A stretch of 64,000 nucleotides of DNA from Aculops lycopersici. Lineage: Eukaryota > Arthropoda > Arachnida > Trombidiformes > Eriophyidae. Shown one piece after another: positions 22,401 through 31,007 of this stretch (its first letter is position 1; each line of letters opens with the position of its first letter). The stretch covers positions 6,551,500 to 6,615,499 of the forward strand of contig WNKI01000002.1 in the NCBI GenBank assembly GCA_015350385.1, read 5' to 3'. Both the position numbers and the translations under genes were made by a program. Under the pieces are notes generated by a model. It ran no database searches. It was not told the origin of the DNA and worked only from the letters and a program-made list of their open reading frames with translations.

Positions 22401-23225
22401 AGCACAATCATTCGGACTGGGACCTCATTTAGGCGATCGAAACTCTCCTCTACTCTTGCTACAATGTCAAACTAATAATCAATATTTATACATTTATATA
22501 TGAATCTATCATGAACTATCTTTCTAATGAGTTCTCTTATTATTATTGATATTACGATTACAATGAGATTAGATTTCAAGTTTTGTTAGGCAACAAAAGC
22601 CGCCAAGCTTAGAGGTGCAGTGAAATTGGTTCAGTTTTAACCTCTTGTAGGGTAATTTTGTAATAAAATCAATATTTTTAACCCATAAACTAAATAAATA
22701 CAACATTACAGGATTAAGCTAATGAAAATCCCTTGCGCAATAGACTAATGGCCAGATTATCTTTGGGTTTTATTTTACCAAAACAAATGCGCAAAGTTGC
22801 ATCGGCATCGACAACGACGACGACAACCAGCTCGCGCTAGGTGCACCTAGCGACTTCTTGTGCGAACGCGCGCCTACGCAGACAGACACACAAACACTTG
22901 CGGCGACTGCAACCGAAGCAGCCAGATAAGCCAGAGTGAGTGACCTAGCGACGCGACGCAGCACCAACTACTTGTGCGTAACGGCGCCTCTAATCTATTC
23001 GCCTTTGAGACGCCCACGGACTATCACAAATGCACGCACAAACACCACTAGGTACGACTACTAGCTAGCTATAGCAGTGGTGGTGGTGGTTAGTCACTGC
23101 ATCAGCCTCAACCAGTCGACGCCATCCAGTCCCGTGGTCAGTGGCCCACGACCTAGCCCTTGGGTGTTGAGCGCTATGCGCCATGATTCAATACTCTAAG
23201 AGTGTTATAGTTTGAGTAGTTAGTC
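22401..23225. other. stoned promoter/5' UTR and caz downstream region
   Basis: This separates the caz 3' end from the stnA start, with both genes on the minus strand. The stnA-proximal 350 nt are AT-rich and the rest is GC-richer. No supported coding frame. The stoned promoter should lie here. Confidence 0.55.
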
Positions 23226-23231
23226 TTTATT
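23226..23231 (-). terminator. Poly(A) signal overlapping the caz stop codon
   Basis: On the minus strand the end reads TAC TAA ATAAAG, so AATAAA shares its first base with the stop codon. This implies an extremely short 3' UTR if it is used. Confidence 0.6.
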
Positions 23232-24100
23232 TAGTATGGCCTAGAACGCCGGTCGTCTCGTGGATGATTCCGTGAGGGGCCCCCTCCGCGACTACTCCGG
23301 TCCCTATCTCCACCTCCTCTATCTCTGTTGTGTCTATCGTATTCGCCTCCTCGATCTCTGTAACCAGCATCTGAGAGTCGATGATCAGGGCGACCTCCAC
23401 TTCGATCGTTGTTGTTTCTATGATACGAGGAAGAGTCTCCACCTCTGGATGAGTAGTTTCCGCCGGCTCGGTCGCCGCCACCTGATCTGTGTTCGCCATA
23501 CCTAGAGCCATTATTGTGGGATCCTCTGGCACCCCCACCGCCCATATCTCCGCCACCGCCGCCCCCACCCGCGCCAGCTGGCTTTTGAGTCTTGCATCGG
23601 TTGCATTCTTGACGATAGGCAAAATTGTTGTTGCTACACTCTGGACATACCCAATCTCCAGGCCTACCACTACCAGCACTCGGTCGACCTCCTCTATCGC
23701 TCCCTCGGTCTCCGTCGTTCCTGTAACTGCCACCGCCACCTCCACCTCGAGGACCTCCTCGACCCCCGCCTCGGGAAGCGAACTGAGGTGGAGCAGATCT
23801 TCTTTGTGCTAGCTCAATCTTGAGTGTGGCTCCTCTAAAATTTTTGCCATCAAACCATGTTATGGCAGCTTTAGCGGTTGGTGGGTCGTCATATGTAATA
23901 GTTGCTTCGCCTTTACTATTGCCCGTCGCCTTATCCTTGTAAATCCATATCTTTGGGCAATTGTTTTTCTTATCAAACTTAATGATGCCAATTTGGCCAA
24001 AATAGTCCTTCAACTGTTCCTCAGTCGTGTCCTCTGGCAAGCCAGTTACAAATATTGTGTCCTCGGACACGAAGCTGCCTCCACTTGTCTGGGCCGCCAT
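23231..24100 (-). CDS. caz: FET-family RNA-binding protein (cabeza / FUS / TAF15-like), short form
   Basis: Single-exon ORF of 289 aa. FET proteins are nuclear RNA-binding proteins acting in transcription and splicing. An RRM occupies about residues 14-97 (RNP2 IFVTGL, RNP1-like KGEATITY, and the family-typical IWIYKDKATG). RGG/Gly-rich sequence follows. A RanBP2-type zinc finger is at about 149-174 with Cys 152, 155, 166 and 169 (WVCPEC..CNRCK). A long Arg/Gly-rich tail ends DDRRSRPY, matching the PY nuclear-import signal of FUS. The odd point is the start: the ORF begins 13 residues before the RRM, and an in-frame TGA lies 31 nt upstream of the ATG. The N-terminal Gly/Tyr/Gln-rich prion-like domain of other FET proteins is therefore absent from this exon. 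An upstream coding exon is possible but I see no good acceptor. Confidence 0.92.
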   Translation of the reverse strand: MAAQTSGGSFVSEDTIFVTGLPEDTTEEQLKDYFGQIGIIKFDKKNNCPKIWIYKDKATGNSKGEATITYDDPPTAKAAITWFDGKNFRGATLKIELAQRRSAPPQFASRGGGRGGPRGGGGGGSYRNDGDRGSDRGGRPSAGSGRPGDWVCPECSNNNFAYRQECNRCKTQKPAGAGGGGGGGDMGGGGARGSHNNGSRYGEHRSGGGDRAGGNYSSRGGDSSSYHRNNNDRSGGRPDHRLSDAGYRDRGGEYDRHNRDRGGGDRDRSSRGGGPSRNHPRDDRRSRPY

Positions 24101-24506
24101 CCGATTTGGTTTTGTTTTTGTTGGATGTCTTCAAACTACCGTAGGATTCAAAATTAAATACAAGTTTCCTTCACCTTGAAACTCAGTGACAATAACCGGA
24201 ATCCAATGATAGCAACCAGGAAATCAAGTGATAGCAACAAGGACCAAACTTAGTGATGATTAACCATCTCATTACTCTATAAATATCAAGTTTGCAATAT
24301 TAAACAAACTCATCAGATTGAACAACTGTTCGATCAAACTTCAAAAATTTGCGTCCCGCCTCTTTACTAGTGCCCGCAAGTGCGGGCCGACTCTCTCTCA
24401 CACGTAACGCGCCGTTAGTCCGTTGCGCGGCGCTTTCGCCGAAAACATGCCTGTTTTCTGCATTCAATTTTGAATCACACAGTGTAGAGTGCACATGTAT
24501 TGTAAC
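24101..24506. other. caz promoter / 5' region
   Basis: About 400 nt between INTS7 and caz, both minus. A minus-strand frame here does not resemble INTS7 and starts at no conserved position. The region is best read as the caz promoter and leader. Confidence 0.5.
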
Positions 24507-24512
24507 TTTATT
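24507..24512 (-). terminator. Poly(A) signal directly after the INTS7 stop
   Basis: The minus strand reads TGATAAATAAAG at the end of the ORF, with AATAAA two nucleotides after the TGA. This supports a genuine gene end here rather than a missed downstream exon. Confidence 0.6.
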
Positions 24513-24514
24513 TA

Positions 24515-25546
24515 TCATTGACTACGCGCTGATCTCAAAAGCTTCTCACTCATCAGCTTCTCATTGTCTGATATAAAATTGCATGGACATGTCAAGATCT
24601 TGGATAAGATGGACAATATTGTACATTGTATGATTTGATCGAACTCTGGGTCATTGTCTCGCTTCTTTTGGATTGTGAGATTGTTTTCGAATTGTGTGAG
24701 TAGGGATCTAATATGTGTAGTGTTCCAAATGTGAGGGCTCTTCTCGGCTAAGAACTCCAGATTCTCCAGAGCATTCAATTTGATAACTTGTCTATTTTCC
24801 TCCGTTGATATCTTGAGCAAAAGTTCGATCTGGGACATGATATGTGATAGCGAAGTGTAGGCAATCCGCGTCGAGAGAGCCAGGCATGAACAGATCATCC
24901 TTTTGGAGGTTGCATTCTCAATGAGACTTACTAGGAACCACCTTACTGTCATAGCATCATTCGCGTTATAGAATCCATGATTTAATACTGTCAACGCCTT
25001 CAATTTCAGTTCTAAGGGTGATCGATCTGAGTCTATAATGTTGACAATCTTTGGAAATATATTGCATGCGAACTCAGAGGAATGTTTGACATAACTGGCA
25101 GCACAAACAATCGCAGCATTTAGCTCGCATTCACTGGTTGTCTCCAACGTGACACCTATCAAATGATGGACACTTTTGTATTCAGCAACAACTGGAGCGA
25201 CATGACCAAGTGCTAATAAAGTCAAGGATCTTGCTATAGGATCATTTGAGGTGGTGACAGTGAATAGAGTTCTGTAAAACTCGTCTACATTGTAAATTTT
25301 GCTCAAGTGAATTTGGTTCCTCTCAAAGACTTCGCAAATCTGAAGTCTTATGAAGTTCGATCCATTACGAAACGCTTCGGCTAATCTAAGGCAGGCTGAA
25401 TTTATCAACACTGGTGATGGTTGTTTCTGGAACAGACTAGTAAATCTTACTACGGCTTCACACTGCTCTCCGATGGACTTCTTTTTTAGTCCTCGATCTA
25501 ACTCTATCAATAGACTGTTGGCATCACGATTATCCTGGCCAATCAT
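24515..25546 (-). CDS. IntS7: Integrator complex subunit 7, N-terminal third only
   Basis: Single-exon ORF of 343 aa aligning with the N-terminus of INTS7, the alpha-helical-repeat subunit of Integrator, which processes snRNA 3' ends and attenuates transcription. Diagnostic stretches are DANSLLIELDRGL, GEQCEAVVRF, LFQKQPSPVLINSA and SNDPIARSLTLLALG. The match runs through the helical repeats to about residue 330. The family is normally about 960-1,000 aa. Here the frame ends in TGA followed at once by TAA and AATAAA, and the remaining about 410 bp before caz encode nothing INTS7-like. The gene is either genuinely truncated, a partial copy, or split. It is divergent from OCIAD1 across 413 bp. 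Confidence 0.85.
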   Translation of the reverse strand: MIGQDNRDANSLLIELDRGLKKKSIGEQCEAVVRFTSLFQKQPSPVLINSACLRLAEAFRNGSNFIRLQICEVFERNQIHLSKIYNVDEFYRTLFTVTTSNDPIARSLTLLALGHVAPVVAEYKSVHHLIGVTLETTSECELNAAIVCAASYVKHSSEFACNIFPKIVNIIDSDRSPLELKLKALTVLNHGFYNANDAMTVRWFLVSLIENATSKRMICSCLALSTRIAYTSLSHIMSQIELLLKISTEENRQVIKLNALENLEFLAEKSPHIWNTTHIRSLLTQFENNLTIQKKRDNDPEFDQIIQCTILSILSKILTCPCNFISDNEKLMSEKLLRSARSQ

Positions 25547-25959
25547 ATTTTTGCAATGTCTAGGTTCGATAATAGATTTATAACATTATTCAATTGTCAG
25601 AAACTTTGGTTTTATTCTGTTGTTTTTGCTTGAGGTGATTGCAATATCATTGAGAAAATCACATGAACTGCATTCTAGTAAAGATGCACAAAAGAGACAA
25701 TAAAAATTGCAAACGAAAACATACTGCGCGAGAAGATGCATGCGTTCATCAATGTTGTTGATGTTGTTGTAGTTGACCAAATCGGAGGTTCAGCACTTGC
25801 AGTGTTATTCGCTTGGGTCTAATTTACTATATATCACAGATATCTTTATTCTGTTATCTATTATTGTATTCAATACCATAATCAATGCCGCATGCATATA
25901 AACTAATCAATACCTCCTAATTATTTTGAAGTCAAACCAAGGAGCCTACGATCAGCAGT
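25547..25959. promoter_or_regulatory. Divergent promoter region between INTS7 and OCIAD1
   Basis: 413 bp separate two oppositely oriented start codons, so promoters for both must lie here. The DNA is AT-rich. A 64-codon minus-strand frame within it has no ATG at its start and is not called. Confidence 0.5.
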
Positions 25960-26730
25960 ATGTCTTACAATCCGCCACCCGCTAGGTCCAAGTATGGGGA
26001 TACAGATTTCTCGGACGACAGTTGGAATCAAGGAAGTGGGGGTGCGATTAACGCGCCTCCAATCGCACCCATGTCTGCAGGCAGCAAGGTACCAATGCAA
26101 ACTGCCGGACCGTCTGGTGGATTAGGTGATAATATTGATTCTAACCATGTAGTTCTGGGTGGCCAGGTAGGCGGCGGTCAACCTCCCGCCACAACGCCCT
26201 CACTTACACCTGAAGACATACTATTCATCAGATCTGTTCAACGCGAGAGTCTCATCAAGAGATGTTTGCCCTTGATGGCAATGACAAATGGAGCGTATTA
26301 CCTATATTTAAAATCTAAGGGATTGCCTAACTCTTGGGTAAAATATACAGCGATCACAGCGGCAAGTTATATCCTAGGCAAACTGTCATTTCGTAACCAA
26401 GCTAAACAAAGACTTATAGAAACACCGCTAAACACCCCATTCATACAGGCAATGCGAAAGAGCTTTGGGATTACCGGAGGATCGATGATGCTTGGAGGTG
26501 AATTCAACACCACGGCAGAGACAAGTTACAACGTTACCGGACAAGCTTATCCTCAGTGGAATGAGAGCACCGGCACTAACTCTAGCTTTCAGAGTGAGAC
26601 AGGCTATGCGACTAGACAGGATATGAGCTCGGCTTATCAGCCATTCGATAGTGCCAATACTACAGAGAGTGGCAAACCAGGAACTAGTTACGAGGAATTG
26701 AGAGCGAAGAACAGAGGCCTCATCAGATAG
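25960..26730 (+). CDS. OCIAD1: OCIA domain-containing protein (OCIAD1/asrij)
   Basis: Single-exon ORF of 256 aa. OCIAD1/asrij is an endosomal and mitochondrial membrane protein that regulates JAK/STAT signalling and blood-cell maintenance in Drosophila. The OCIA domain spans about residues 83-175 (LTPEDILFIRSVQRESL, KRCLPLMAM, KSKGLPNSWVKYTAITAASY, LGKLSF). It carries two short hydrophobic helices. The N-terminus is Gly/Pro-rich and the C-terminal tail is Ser/Thr/Tyr-rich, as is usual. Length is close to that of the family. Its 3' end faces the cyclophilin gene 222 bp away. Confidence 0.93.
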   Translation: MSYNPPPARSKYGDTDFSDDSWNQGSGGAINAPPIAPMSAGSKVPMQTAGPSGGLGDNIDSNHVVLGGQVGGGQPPATTPSLTPEDILFIRSVQRESLIKRCLPLMAMTNGAYYLYLKSKGLPNSWVKYTAITAASYILGKLSFRNQAKQRLIETPLNTPFIQAMRKSFGITGGSMMLGGEFNTTAETSYNVTGQAYPQWNESTGTNSSFQSETGYATRQDMSSAYQPFDSANTTESGKPGTSYEELRAKNRGLIR

Positions 26731-26952
26731 TTATAGCTGTAGCGGGAGAATTGGGTATTTTCATACCGAAGACAGAATTGAATCATCGCTATCATGCCAC
26801 CAATTGTATTCTTACGAAGAGTGATAATTATTGAAATCAGAGGTGTATTCGTCAAAATGACAATTGTGAGGACTCTCGTAGTGCCGATATAATGGAATAC
26901 TTTCAAAATTAAGTCAGTTAGTTTTAATGTAAATCAGCCTGCTAACTCGCGC

Positions 26953-28392
26953 TTATGTTTCATGTCTTCTCGAATGGTGTCGTTGGTCATCTCTATCGTC
27001 ATCATATCGATCACGATGTCTTGAGTACCTCTCAGGCGTTCGATTTCTTCGCGAACTATTGTGGCTATTGTTAAATCTATCATAACGGTCGTCCCTACTA
27101 GAAACATACCTATCATGTCGATAACTTGAATCAGGCGAGGGAGTTCGGAATCTAAATGTACCTCTACCCTTCATAATGCGTCCTGATCTAGATATCACAG
27201 GTTCATTTCTCTTGCCGTGTTTATCCGTCGAAGTTGATGGATCATGCGGCTCAATCTCTTCTCGGTGGTTGATTGTTGTTATTGTTGGAGGTTCCGCCTG
27301 AGGTTCTGACGGTTTTTGCTCCCTTCTTCTTGGAGATTTGCTCCTTCCCAGGCTTTCAGGCGCCCTAAGCAAGAACCTGTTCGTAGGAACTTCTGGAATC
27401 TCGTCCGGCTTAACTGAGCACTTATAATGGGGGTTGACAAACTCCTCTGGAGATTTGGGCTCTTTGGGTGGTTCAATATACTCAGCAATTTCACAGTCGC
27501 TAGTGGGGGAATCATCTTTCGATAGCCTCTGCCTCTTGCGCGATTTGTCTCTTGACATTCGCTCGGCTGACCTATCTCGATCTCGACCCGATGTCGATGA
27601 GTGGCTCGACGAATCGGATGACGAGCTCGAACAACTGGATCCCGAAGAGCCACTACTTGAAGCACGACTACTCGATCTTGAAGAACTAGATGACGAGCGA
27701 GAGCTACCATAGGATCTTGACGTCGAGGAGCACGAAGAGCTATGACTCGAAGCGCTTGATGAGCCTCTGGACGATCTCGAGGATTTCAGACTACTCCGGC
27801 TTGGTGATGACGACAACTCTCGCTTGCGGCCTCTTGATGTGGACTCAGCCTCTGGTATGTTGCAATCGTTCTTCAATTGACCACAATCAATTATAATCAC
27901 ATCTTTGACTGGCCTCGACTTAGAGTCTGTCTCTAGGTTTTCTATTTCCACCACAGTGTCGAAACCAGAGATCACTTTGCCGAAAACAACATGCTTGCCG
28001 TCTAGATGTGGCGCCTCTTTTGTGGTAATGAAAAACTGTGATCTATTTGTATCCGGACCTCGATTTGCCATTGACAATAAGAATGGTCTGTCATGTTTGA
28101 GTTTCAAGTTTTCGTCGGCGAAAGACCCTTCGTAGATTGAGTCGCCGCCTTTTCCATTTCCATCTGTTATGTCACCTCCTTGTATCATGAACTTTCGGAC
28201 AACTCGGTGAAATTTGGATCCTTTGTAGCGGAGAGGTAAGCCAGATTTCTTGCCTATTCCTTTCTCCCCAGTGCAGAGACATCGAAAATTTTCGCAAGTT
28301 TTTGGGTTATCCTCTTGGAACAATTGAAATACAATTCTACCTTTATCACGTCCATCGATCGAAATATCGAAGAAACATTGTGCACCAGCCAT
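26953..28392 (-). CDS. RS-rich nuclear cyclophilin (PPIG / NKTR / Moca-cyp type peptidyl-prolyl isomerase)
   Basis: Single-exon ORF of 479 aa. The N-terminal 175 residues form a cyclophilin isomerase domain: CFFDISIDGRDKGRIVFQLF, the active-site Arg in FHRVVRKFMIQGGD, the substrate pocket in LLSMANRGPDTNRSQFFIT, and HLDGKHVVFGKVISG. The residue matching Trp121 of cyclophilin A is His, as in the large nuclear cyclophilins, which lowers cyclosporin affinity. The KSGLPLRYKGSKFHR loop is typical of that subgroup. The rest is Ser/Arg-rich, with a long Ser tract and basic RD/RS repeats at the C-terminus, suggesting nuclear-speckle localisation and binding to splicing factors or the RNA polymerase II tail. 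NKTR and Moca-cyp are longer, so PPIG is the nearest by size. Confidence 0.93.
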   Translation of the reverse strand: MAGAQCFFDISIDGRDKGRIVFQLFQEDNPKTCENFRCLCTGEKGIGKKSGLPLRYKGSKFHRVVRKFMIQGGDITDGNGKGGDSIYEGSFADENLKLKHDRPFLLSMANRGPDTNRSQFFITTKEAPHLDGKHVVFGKVISGFDTVVEIENLETDSKSRPVKDVIIIDCGQLKNDCNIPEAESTSRGRKRELSSSPSRSSLKSSRSSRGSSSASSHSSSCSSTSRSYGSSRSSSSSSRSSSRASSSGSSGSSCSSSSSDSSSHSSTSGRDRDRSAERMSRDKSRKRQRLSKDDSPTSDCEIAEYIEPPKEPKSPEEFVNPHYKCSVKPDEIPEVPTNRFLLRAPESLGRSKSPRRREQKPSEPQAEPPTITTINHREEIEPHDPSTSTDKHGKRNEPVISRSGRIMKGRGTFRFRTPSPDSSYRHDRYVSSRDDRYDRFNNSHNSSRRNRTPERYSRHRDRYDDDRDDQRHHSRRHET

Positions 28393-29401
28393 TAGGTTAT
28401 ATTAATATTGAGAATTAAAATATCATAATTAAAGATCCATAGATTCAAATGCTCTAGAGTTTATCTCTGTCTCTAAGTAAACATATTATTTTGGTGCAAA
28501 TCGCCGATGTAAACAAGCCCGTGGAATACATGTATCATTCATGGGCGCTGACGCAGACTTCTGAAACCAACAATAAGCGCTCGTATTCGTATCTCTCATC
28601 TCGCTGCTGAGGAATGGGCCGCTCTGGCCACCTGTGCGCTGGACTGTGTGTCACCTGCTTCCTGAGTTCGATGACCTAGGTCACCAGGAATCAGTCATTG
28701 AAAGATCATCGATCTATCGGATGAGCCTCTCGCCTACCTTTGATCATAATCATTCATGAATGGGTTTCCAGCTGTCACCATGTAACCGACGAGCTGTCTT
28801 AACGTGTGCTGCGCAATCGTATCAGAGTAAATTACACCTGGAAATATGACTGATCCTGTAGTTGGAAGAGATATCTATTTTTATCGAGAACATGGTCACA
28901 AAGTTACATGTACTTGTAAAAATCCCTCGCAAAGACTGCATCTCAGTAATAGAGTTAAAGCTATACTTCATTTTAGAGCATATCATCTAATGTACGCAGC
29001 TTAAGGGTAATCCTGCGCCCCACTAACCAGATATCGCTTGTTAGCATCTCGGTGTACAATTGATACAGATCTCCCACAAGCGGAGTCAACTTGCAAAACG
29101 CGATTCTGGCGTGTTTACATCAAGCAGCATTCGACACAACTCTCACCTATACTAGACATTCTATTTCATCTAAACATTTGTTTTATTGTTGAACTTATAC
29201 ATTCCATCTTATTATTTCCATCGATTTTTAACATTTCATCAGTGTTCTATTTGACTCTAAATACATAAATTTATACTAGGATAAGTAGCGAATCCCAAGC
29301 AAGACCATCATCAGAAGAAACAAAACTATTTTCATAAAAAGAGATAATCTAGTAAGTCGATTGAGAGTAGTGAAAGTTTTCTCTCAGCTATTCAAGATTT
29401 C
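28393..29401. promoter_or_regulatory. Divergent intergenic region between cyclophilin and ethanolamine kinase
   Basis: About 1 kb between two start codons facing away from each other, so it should contain both promoters. The middle is GC-richer and both flanks are AT-rich. No coding frame or RNA gene is recognised. Confidence 0.5.
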
Positions 29402-30649
29402 ATGGACTCCAAAACAAATGACCAAGTAATAAGCATAGATCATGTCGAGGAGGAGGAACGCAAGAGGATTTTCAATTATTGCAGAAACCACCTGCAAGGC
29501 GCATGGCGGGACCTGGAGTCTCACGATGAGATTGCTATAACTAGGTTATGTGGAGGTATGACCAATATGCTCTTCCGATGTGCTCTTACTAACGGCAAAA
29601 ACGGTAATCTTGAGACTGAGCAAGATGATAACGACGGACCGAGGGAAGTTTTATTGCGACTCTATGGCCAGTCGCATGGTGATACAGAGATCGAGTTGGA
29701 AATTTTCAAGCGACTAGCCGGCGAGCGACTTGGACCATCACTACTGAGTTCCTTTACCGAGGGCCGATTTGAACAATATCTTCCGTCCAATCCATTGTCT
29801 TGGTCGGAGATGACCGATCTTTCAATATCAAATGTAGTGGCCAGAAAGATTGCTCTCATACACAAGCTCAATATTAAGTGTCTCGACAGAGAGCCAACTT
29901 GGCTCATGGAAAAGTACAATCATGATTATGCTTATATAGAACGGATCAGAAAGCAGCAAATCCCCTTGACATTTCGACCCGATACTTTGGAGTCTACCAA
30001 GCGGATTGCTGAGAATCTATTGAAGATCGACTTTAAAGCCGAAATAGAATACTTGGACGCGATATTTCGACGATCAAACTCAGAACTGGTTGTGTCTCAT
30101 AACGACTTGCATCAAAACAATATTTTATTGTTATTCCATGATGAAGATTCAAATCATTCCAACGACGACCTGAATAATCGAGTTGTATTGATAGATTTTG
30201 AATACTGTAGCTATAACTATCGCCCATTTGACCTGGCCAACCATCTGGCTGAATGGTGTTTCGATTATACTGGTGATGAATACCCATTCTTCAATGCCTC
30301 GCTTGATAGATTTCCCTCGATCGTAAGGCAAAAACAATTCTTAAAAACTTATTTGGAGGAACTGGACGACACTGATGTAAGTTCACCGAAGACTGGTAAC
30401 AACAATGAGAACTACAAGTCGAATAACTGTGATAATTCCAATGGGATTAGCAAGGTTAGTGATGCAAGAGTTGAGGCTCTATTTGACGAGATGCAACCAT
30501 TTCTAATGGCTGCCAATTTACTCTGGGCTTTATGGGCCATTCGTCAGGCTTGCACCTCGGAAATCAAATTTGGTTACTGGGAGATGGCAAAGATGAAATG
30601 GGATTGCTACTTATATTGCAAGTCAAATTCTAGGCCAGGCCATCTGTAA
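29402..30649 (+). CDS. eas: Ethanolamine kinase (easily shocked / ETNK)
   Basis: Single-exon ORF of 415 aa. It phosphorylates ethanolamine with ATP, the first step of the CDP-ethanolamine route to phosphatidylethanolamine in the cytosol. An N-terminal glycine-rich ATP-binding region is present (ITRLCGGMTNMLFRC). The Brenner-type phosphotransferase motif HNDLHQNNILL (about residue 232) supplies the catalytic Asp. The choline/ethanolamine-kinase motif LIDFEYCSYNYRPFDLANH (about 262-280) supplies the metal-binding Asp and ends in the hydrophobic HLAEW. The C-terminal WALWAIRQACTSEIKFGYWEMA segment is family-typical. An Asn-rich insert lies near residue 330. Poly(A) signal at 30676-30681. SETDB1 follows in tandem. 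Confidence 0.96.
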   Translation: MDSKTNDQVISIDHVEEEERKRIFNYCRNHLQGAWRDLESHDEIAITRLCGGMTNMLFRCALTNGKNGNLETEQDDNDGPREVLLRLYGQSHGDTEIELEIFKRLAGERLGPSLLSSFTEGRFEQYLPSNPLSWSEMTDLSISNVVARKIALIHKLNIKCLDREPTWLMEKYNHDYAYIERIRKQQIPLTFRPDTLESTKRIAENLLKIDFKAEIEYLDAIFRRSNSELVVSHNDLHQNNILLLFHDEDSNHSNDDLNNRVVLIDFEYCSYNYRPFDLANHLAEWCFDYTGDEYPFFNASLDRFPSIVRQKQFLKTYLEELDDTDVSSPKTGNNNENYKSNNCDNSNGISKVSDARVEALFDEMQPFLMAANLLWALWAIRQACTSEIKFGYWEMAKMKWDCYLYCKSNSRPGHL

Positions 30650-31007
30650 AGTTGTTTGTAATGAGATCATGTCCTAATAAATGTTTCATTCGGAGTTGTG
30701 AAACTCACTTGCAATGAAACGTACAGTTTTTGTAGAAAAAAACAAATCAAGCGGGAAAATGACAAACAATCTCCATGGGAGGTTAGCGTCTATCCTCTTG
30801 ATGTTGCAACACAGATTTTCTTGGTGAGAAAAAGAAACAAGATATCTGCCAATTCCAATGGAACTTCTGTGGAGCCATTGTTGCTAATATCAACGCACGT
30901 GTATGTAAGTCTCGTGCACAAAAAGGGGCCAGACACAAATTGGCCACCTGAAGAAGAGTTACTTATTAGCTATATAAGGTTAAATAATATTATTGATACT
31001 ATCCGTA
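30650..31007 (+). other. eas 3' UTR and SETDB1 promoter/leader
   Basis: Contains AATAAA at 30676-30681 for eas. A frame at 30,698-31,021 opens with GTG and overlaps the SETDB1 start in another frame. An in-frame TAA at 30981-30983 supports ATG 31008 as the SETDB1 start. Confidence 0.55.

Noticed and set aside
25586..25780. 64-codon minus-strand frame with four Cys near INTS7
   Set aside because: It starts at TTG, lies in the divergent promoter and the Cys spacing fits no finger.
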